A stretch of DNA of 64,000 nucleotides, from the NCBI GenBank assembly GCA_020740775.1, contig JAHEWK010000003.1, forward strand, positions 806,001 to 870,000, read 5' to 3'. This DNA is from Ilyonectria destructans. Its lineage: Eukaryota; Ascomycota; Sordariomycetes; Hypocreales; Nectriaceae. Below the pieces are notes generated by a model. That model was not told the DNA's origin and ran no database searches. It saw nothing but the letters and a program-made list of their open reading frames with translations. Positions 58,390 through 64,000 of this stretch are shown one piece after another (position 1 is the first letter of the stretch; each line of letters begins with the position of its first letter). The translations under genes and the position numbers were made by a program.

Positions 58390-59803
58390 CTAAGAGTCCT
58401 GCATGAGGTTGGGGATCTCATCCACCTGCCTCTTGCCAAGCAGAATGTCGTTGACTGCAGTGAAGAGGGGGTATTCTGACTCAAGACCTCTCGCCTTCAA
58501 GAAGCTGTTGACCTCCTCCGCAGTGGTTGTTCCTTGGATCTTCTGGCCGTTGAGCTCTTGCTTCTCCACCTCCTGTACGCTGATGCCCTTCTCCACGGAT
58601 ATTTTGGCGCATCGGAAGTTACGACCTCCGGAGCAAGAGGTGATCAGATCGGCGACACCAGCAGACGACTCGGTGAAGGTCGCAGTCTGAACAGTCTCTC
58701 CAAAGAACTCCTTGCCGAATTTGACCATCTCCATGAGACCAATGCGCATGATGGCAGCCTTGGCATTGTCACCCCAGCCACGGCCGTCGACGAAACCAGC
58801 AGCCAGGGCAACCACGTTCTTGAGGGCACCACTCAGAGACACACCAGCAACATCAGAGACCAGCTGAACGTGGAAATAGGGGCGGTGGAAGAGAGTGCGG
58901 AAGCAGTCCTGGTCCAACGGAGGGTAGTCGCTGGGCACTGCGGTGAGCTTGGTCGTAGAGGCACGGCCACGGGCGTCCTTGTGCTGGATCTCAGGGATTT
59001 CGCCGGTGGTTGGGTTCGGGCTGCCCGTACGCGGCGTCGGGGCTCTGCTATGGTCCATCGTCGGTGGGTCGTAGGCAATGGTCGTCTCAGACCACTTCTC
59101 GGCGGCAATCTCACGGGCAAGATTGGCACCACTGAGGGCGCCGCAGTAGATGCCCAGGCCGTCGCCAATCCACTCGCTGAACAGACTCACGCCGTCATCG
59201 GTGACATTGACACCCTTGATGCAGCTGATGCCGCGAGCATAAGGCAGAATATGGCCGTTGATCTGCTTGCAGACATTTCCGATAAACTGGTGGGGCAGGT
59301 TGAAGATGAGGATGGTGGAGTCTTTGACGGCGTCGCGGATGTCGGGGTTGGCGACGATGTTGGAGGGCAGGGCGATGCCCGGCAGGTACTTGATGTTCTC
59401 GTGATGTTTGTTGATGACCTCGGTGAGCTTCTGAGGCGCATCACCGACGGCGGCGTCGTAGAACTTGGAGTCGTTGGGAATCGTGACTTGCTCCTCGTAG
59501 ACCCACATCTGGACCTCCTCCTCGAACATGTCTGCATTTGCGCGGGTGTTCTCGGCAAGGATCTTGGCAATGGTCGAACCCCTAGAGCGGTAAAGGTCAG
59601 CAGCTGCGCGCACAACGCGAGCGGAAAGTGGTGGCGCACCAATTACCGGATCCCACGATGGTCACCTTGTGCTTCTTCTGAGGCCCGCCGCCCAGGGTTG
59701 GTGCGCTCGCCATGCTGCCGGTAGTCGTGGAGTAACGCGCACGGAGGATTCGTCTGGGGATATTGAGAACGGTAGAGGATCGTGTGACGAGGGACCGGAA
59801 CAT
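58390..59803 (-). CDS. GPD1: NAD-dependent glycerol-3-phosphate dehydrogenase
   Basis: Converts dihydroxyacetone phosphate to glycerol 3-phosphate with NADH, for glycerol (osmolyte) and lipid synthesis and redox balance. Exons 59803-59640 and 59581-58390 (58-nt intron) give 451 residues. The intron lies inside the NAD motif, which reads GSGNWG at 51-56 after joining. Catalytic lysines are expected at Lys177 (SCIKG) and Lys309 (ALKNVVAL), and FADLI-type text appears as [14 protein letters not shown]. Two features lengthen it over the usual 350-390: an Arg/Ser-rich N-terminus of 30 residues that looks like a mitochondrial presequence, with a second ATG at 59713 (MASAP) giving a cytosolic form, and a Pro/Ser/Thr-rich insertion of about 45 residues at 226-275. 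CCCCT/AGGGG stress-type elements occur at 59865-59869 and 59892-59896. Confidence 0.93.
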
Positions 59804-60437
59804 GCGTGGACTGAGAGGAGCAGAAGCAGAAGAAGTGGTGAGGCCAGAGACTGAAGCTGGACTGAGGGGTACTTTTCACAGATATACGCTTCCCCTCGGC
59901 CTGAGCTCCAGTTGTTGAACCCACGAGCAGCCACCATGACGCACGGCAAAAAGTGGCGGCTTTCACCGCTTGCCGCAAGTGGCCAAGCGTCCCACCAAAT
60001 CCCGGGGCGGGGATTAGGCCTGCCGTGCTCTGTCCCAGTCGAGAACAATCACATGCAACGGGTAGGGCCATTGCGTCGCCTTCAGTGTTTCTCGCGCAGA
60101 CGCATCCTGGCAATTCACACGTGAAGCAGCGCGGCCCAAGGATCGAGGCACGGCGAATATGATGATCAGAGCTAGGGTCAGGAACGGGAACCCAGCTCCG
60201 TGGCTAAGAATACCGTCACAGCCTCCCGATCCGATCCCTGGATCTGCAGCGGCAAGGGTCGCGCGATGTCGGAAACGTAAGGGACAGCCGTACTGGGACA
60301 GTTGCATTGCAAGGGATTTATTGTTACATTTGCTCGAAAAGCAATCAACGCGCGCTAACACTCAACAAGATGCTTCGCCATCGGGGCACCTCACCCCAAC
60401 ACCTGACGACTCACGATATTCATTCCCTTCGCCCGTC
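59804..60437. other. intergenic, GPD1 promoter and 3' end of GGCT-like gene
   Basis: 634 bp holding the dehydrogenase promoter, with two CCCCT-type (STRE-like) elements at 59865-59869 and 59892-59896 on opposite strands. Several overlapping frames of about 115-156 codons cross it without recognisable content. Confidence 0.45.
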
Positions 60438-61634
60438 TTATTCAAATTCCCTTAGTAACGCCACCTTTTCCTCATCCACGGGCTGACACTCAGATCTGAA
60501 CATCCTTGACCACCGCTCGCAATTTCTCTTCTTCTTCTTCTCCTCGTCATCCTGGGTTCGCTCGCCATCTCCAAATATGGGCTTGAATATAGCATCATAT
60601 TCCATCCATGTCAAGTTGATTATGACCGTCATGGCAATTACCATCCAATGAGGCAACTTGCCATCTTTATCCACAACAAGCTTTGAGATGCCGACCATAA
60701 GCAGAAACATGAGCCCGCTGGTGAGAGTAAAGAGCAGCGCCCCCAATTGTTGCTTCCATGTCGTGATGGTGTACGGCTGCAGCGACTTCAGCCAACGCTG
60801 ATAGCCATCGGGAAGTTCGTGCTCCTCGGCGCCATCGGTGATCAGTTTCAGATAGCGAGCACTCGCCTGGGCGTAGTCGGGTTCACGATGTGGTCCGACA
60901 AGGAATCGATACCACCACTTCTTCTTGCGTGGGTCTTCGGGTTGGTCTGGCTCGGGGATCTGCGGCGCAAAAAGTGTCCGGGCAAGGAACGGCTTCGGGA
61001 GTTCCGGAATAGGGGGCTTCTCCGGCACCGAGATCTTGGGCGGGATGGGGATGCACGGCACGACGATCTCCTTGTAGCCAGCCCCGCCGCCCTCGGTGCG
61101 GATGATGGTTCCATAGTCCTCCGCGGTCACCTCATACACGACGCCGATGAGGCCCTCGTTCCACGAAGTCAGCGTGTGCGGCGGCGGCTGAATCGCCGGT
61201 GGGTCAATCGGTGGGATCCTGGGCGGGTTGGAAGGGTCGGGCAGCTTGGGGTGGTCGGGGATCTTTCTGAAATCGACATTGGCAAAGCAAGGCTCGCGAT
61301 AAGGGATCCCGGGCAGGTTGAACTTGAGTTCCAGCGTGGGGACAGAGACATTCGCCTGAGAGAGGGGACGAATACCACGCATGCCGAGGAATGTCTCGGC
61401 TGCGAGGTTGGAGCCATATGCGAGATAAAGGTAGGTGTCAGGTGTCGGATGGTCGCGATCATGCGCCGGATCCTCGGTGGCTTGTGCTAGTCGCGCAGTG
61501 GATGTTTGAGGGATAGAGGCGATGGAAGGATACGAATTCGGCGAGGGCCGCGGCTTGAGGGCGCTGAGTTTGCGCAAGATGGCGAGCGAGCAATTCTCGT
61601 CGCCCGTGCCACTGTCGCGGGATGGGCGAGACAT
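60438..61634 (-). CDS. gamma-glutamylcyclotransferase-like protein with C-terminal membrane hairpin
   Basis: A single-exon protein of 398 residues. The GGCT fold starts with the family signature YLAYGSNL (70-77), and the candidate catalytic Glu181 sits in RTEGGGAGY. Enzymes of this fold release 5-oxoproline from gamma-glutamyl peptides in glutathione turnover. A long Pro-rich segment (about 200-235) precedes a soluble helical part. Two hydrophobic helices follow at about 296-317 (ALLFTLTSGLMFLLMVG) and 330-348 (WMVIAMTVIINLTWMEY), then a basic Lys/Arg-rich tail. The membrane part is not in canonical GGCT enzymes. The frame is open upstream to 61697 but without ATG, so ATG 61634 is taken as start. 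Membrane location (ER or other) is unknown. Confidence 0.85.
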   Translation of the reverse strand: MSRPSRDSGTGDENCSLAILRKLSALKPRPSPNSYPSIASIPQTSTARLAQATEDPAHDRDHPTPDTYLYLAYGSNLAAETFLGMRGIRPLSQANVSVPTLELKFNLPGIPYREPCFANVDFRKIPDHPKLPDPSNPPRIPPIDPPAIQPPPHTLTSWNEGLIGVVYEVTAEDYGTIIRTEGGGAGYKEIVVPCIPIPPKISVPEKPPIPELPKPFLARTLFAPQIPEPDQPEDPRKKKWWYRFLVGPHREPDYAQASARYLKLITDGAEEHELPDGYQRWLKSLQPYTITTWKQQLGALLFTLTSGLMFLLMVGISKLVVDKDGKLPHWMVIAMTVIINLTWMEYDAIFKPIFGDGERTQDDEEKKKKRNCERWSRMFRSECQPVDEEKVALLREFE

Positions 61635-62959
61635 TGTGAATCCGAGGCAGTCCGGAAGACGGGTCCTCGGCGATAAGGCTGCTGTCCTCGGTCTCAAAGG
61701 CTCTGTGGGACTCTAATTATCTGGCACAAGCGCAGACTTTGATGCGACAGAGATGCAGCGCTGATACTAGATGGCGCAGTAGATGAAATGATCAAGCCTG
61801 GACGTTGTCGTGGTATTAAGTGCGTGCAGGTGGAGAGTATTTACACCAGCGGGCCGACCCTGCGGAGGTTGCGGAGACCCCACTATATCTGTCGCGCTCA
61901 GACGCTGTAAAGTCCGCCCGAAGTGTGCCAGACATGCTGAATAATGGCACCTAGAAGGAAGTTCCAGGCCGCGCGGGTAATAAGAACAGATCCCGAGGAC
62001 TCGCACCGGCGCTATCTCATGTCCGAAATCCGAGATGGAATTCGCAAGGTTTACGGATGCCACGATGATGACCTGTTGTCGCACTGAGCATAGATCTAGA
62101 TTGTAAGAACTATAGATCTATGATCACTGTCCGTCTTGGAACGCGGATTATATGTAGTAAGCCGGTGCATTCGGACTGCCCGATGTCCCGTAGACTAGTC
62201 TGACAGTGAGCTGGACAGTGACATCTCGGCGTACGATTTGTCGCAACTAAATCTCGAGCAGTCACGACAACACACTAGACTCGCGTTTCAAGTTGGACGG
62301 CGTGCAGTGTCCGGCATTGGATATTGCTAGGTCCGACTCGACTATTGTTATGTCTATGCAATGCTACGTGCTTTGCTCGTCGGCTCTGTACCCTGAACAG
62401 GCCATGATGGCTGCAGACGTGGAGGAATGACTGGAGTTAAGTAAAGCCCTTGGGATATTCTGTTCGATGAGCCGTCCACGTCAGTGCCGCGTGTTTATTT
62501 ACATTCGGCAGTCTGGGGATGGGATTGGTCATGTGCCGGGGGAGGAGGTATCTTGCAGCTGTCAACATAATTGCCTGCCAGCTGGCGGACAGGTCGGGCT
62601 GTTGGGCCACTCAGAGCGCACCTTCCGCGTCAACATGCGACTGCTCCCACCGTACTTGCCAAATTCTCATGACTTGGACCTGGGCAGATGCCACACAAAA
62701 TTCATCACCTTCACACATCGGCGAAAACAAATTTCATCTCTTGATTCTCTCGGCCTCGTTCACAGTGACACATTTCGAGGATCCGTCCATTTGATCCGTT
62801 CAACACCACCGCTGAAACGGCTGTTCGATTCGGATTACTCCGGCACCATCTCCAAATACATCTACTAGACGCCCATCCCGTCGCTGTAGGTAAAGATGAT
62901 AGCTTGCGGCAACGACTTGCACTAACCCGCCACCTCACAGAGGCAGGTGAAATCTCGAG
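61635..62959. other. intergenic, 1.3 kb
   Basis: Promoter of the GGCT-like gene and of the gene entering at the right edge. A perfect 10-bp inverted repeat (CATAGATCTA / TAGATCTATG) lies at 62089-62098 and 62113-62122 with a 14-nt spacer. No gene was recognised in the short frames. Confidence 0.45.
62089..62122. repeat. 10-bp perfect inverted repeat
   Basis: CATAGATCTA at 62089-62098 and its reverse complement at 62113-62122. It could form a hairpin or be a binding site; it is not flanked by an evident target duplication. Confidence 0.6.
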
Positions 62960-64000
62960 ATGCCCCCAAAAGGCCGTGGCAAGGCTGTCAAAGGACCAAA
63001 GCCGAAAAGACAGTCCACGCAGTTTGGAGAACTCGACACCACGCCAACCAGCCGTCACCTTCGTTCATCTAAAGCAAAGGAGCTAGCAATTGATCAACCT
63101 GTTGGGGAGAGCGCCAATCCAAGGCCTTCATCTGGTACAGACGTCAACGCAAGTCCAGCCCAGCCCAATTCGTCCCCGGAGGAGTTCGAGGATGGAGTTG
63201 ATGATGTCGACTTGATTCAGTTGGACTACTCTGGAAATGTAAAGATGGAGTCTCAGGTTCCCGATTTTACATGGTCTGAGGCAGGGTCCACCCGAAAACG
63301 CAGCTCACCTCTCCGTACGGGAGATGCCTCGCAATCCCTTTGGGAATTTGATGAAAAGGACTCCATGAACCCATTCTCCAGCCCCAGATCTGGGCTCGGA
63401 AGACTTCCCGATACCATGCCGCTACCTCGTGATCCAACACTCGACGCCCAGTCTCAGTCACAAAGGGAGCCCGGAAGCCGCATTGACTTTTCAGAGACTG
63501 CCTCAACCATGCGCCGCAGTTCACCTCTCCTTCCACAAGGCAGAATGACAGAAAACTGGGAGTTCAATGACTCCTCTCCCCAAGTTGGTTCTTTGGGACC
63601 TCACCCTGGGACTCAAAACCCGAAAACAGCACACCCGGATCCCCCGACAAGTCCCCCTATACACCTCCCAATGGATGAGATGTACGACGCTACTCCTCCT
63701 GGATCGCGGTCCCAGATACTAAACGCCTCCTCGATTCGCCCTGAAGAGACACTCAGACACTCCCAACATCGCTTCCGCGACCCGACGCCCCCGCACACAT
63801 TTCAGACGGACGGGCTATCGGGGAAAAATCGATTGAAAAGAAAGCAGAAGTCGATGAAGGAATTGCTTATTGATGACCTTGTTTCGGATGATGAAGAACC
63901 AACCCCGTGTCCTGGCAAGACCAAGCCGCTCCAAGACCACTTTGATCTGCCACAGACAACGGACCGAGCTGGACGCGATTTGCCCGAGATGCACCAAGCC
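62960..64000 (+). CDS. large disordered protein, 5' part only (runs off window)
   Basis: From ATG 62960 the frame stays open for 347 codons to the window edge with no stop, so this is the N-terminal part of a longer protein. I do not recognise it. The N-terminus is basic (PPKGRGKAVKGPKPKRQ), suggesting nuclear localisation. The rest is Ser/Pro/Asp-rich and predicted disordered. A motif is repeated with the same spacing: RSSPL, ten residues, then WEF plus two acidic/Asn residues (112-131 and 185-203), each followed by Ser/Pro text. A KRKQKSMKELLIDDLVSDDEE segment near 296-315 combines a basic cluster with an acidic one. A chromatin, DNA-repair or transcription role is possible but is composition-based guesswork. 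Confidence 0.7.
   Translation, partial: MPPKGRGKAVKGPKPKRQSTQFGELDTTPTSRHLRSSKAKELAIDQPVGESANPRPSSGTDVNASPAQPNSSPEEFEDGVDDVDLIQLDYSGNVKMESQVPDFTWSEAGSTRKRSSPLRTGDASQSLWEFDEKDSMNPFSSPRSGLGRLPDTMPLPRDPTLDAQSQSQREPGSRIDFSETASTMRRSSPLLPQGRMTENWEFNDSSPQVGSLGPHPGTQNPKTAHPDPPTSPPIHLPMDEMYDATPPGSRSQILNASSIRPEETLRHSQHRFRDPTPPHTFQTDGLSGKNRLKRKQKSMKELLIDDLVSDDEEPTPCPGKTKPLQDHFDLPQTTDRAGRDLPEMHQA

Noticed and set aside
60438..61634. Idea that the GGCT-like gene is a gliotoxin-cluster GliK
   Set aside because: No other cluster-type gene is adjacent, and the protein has a membrane tail; ordinary cellular GGCT is the simpler reading.

Overview
The window is nuclear DNA of a filamentous ascomycete, most likely a Sordariomycete. 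Most genes carry one to three short introns (about 48-115 nt) with GTAAGT/GTATGT-type donors and CTAAC/CTGAC-like branch sites. The families present are typical of that group: TRI12-type and 14-TM MFS pumps, a Zn2Cys6 regulator, a CFEM-like wall/membrane protein, a cAMP-receptor-like GPCR and a hybrid histidine kinase. I cannot name genus or species from the sequence alone. Exon joins were worked out by hand from splice signals, reading frame and protein family continuity.

Layout. 1-3.5 kb: no gene seen. 3.5-5.4 kb: TRI12-like MFS transporter. 6.7-8.5 kb: C2-domain protein. 8.8-9.6 kb: hotdog thioesterase (minus). 10.46-10.90 kb: a 426-bp non-autonomous DNA transposon with 44-bp terminal inverted repeats and an 8-bp target duplication. 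11.2-12.8 kb: GPCR. 13.1-14.0 kb: NAD(P)-binding epimerase-like protein (minus). 15.2-17.5 kb: FAD monooxygenase fused to a DUF6314-like domain. 18.6-19.7 kb: secreted GH43 arabinan-degrading enzyme. 19.9-23.0 kb: hybrid histidine kinase (minus). 24.5-25.6 kb: D-2-hydroxyacid (D-lactate type) dehydrogenase. 26.3-28.3 kb: DHA1 MFS transporter (minus). 29.3-31.6 kb: F-box gene broken by one in-frame TAG (minus). 32.1-34.9 kb: CSC1/OSCA-type channel (minus). 37-41 kb: two small orphan ORFs. 44.4-45.3 kb: eight-cysteine single-pass membrane protein. 46.7-51.6 kb: glycogen debranching enzyme (minus). 53.7-58.2 kb: divergent pair of a TOXA-like MFS pump and a Zn2Cys6 factor. 58.4-59.8 kb: NAD-dependent glycerol-3-phosphate dehydrogenase (minus). 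60.4-61.6 kb: gamma-glutamylcyclotransferase-like protein with two C-terminal membrane segments (minus). 62.96 kb to the right edge: the 5' part of a large disordered-protein gene.

How it works together. This is mostly an ordinary chromosomal mix of metabolism (glycogen, glycerol phosphate, D-lactate, arabinan), transport and signalling. No backbone biosynthetic enzyme (PKS, NRPS, terpene synthase) was seen, so the pumps do not by themselves indicate a metabolite cluster. The only pair that looks like a regulatory module is the head-to-head Zn2Cys6/MFS couple sharing a 421-bp promoter. The most notable observations are the transposon with C-to-T-biased arm differences, the lone nonsense codon in the F-box gene, the monooxygenase-DUF6314 fusion, the signal-peptide-less CFEM-like protein with a 4-nt first coding exon, and the Gln following the phospho-accepting His of the kinase.
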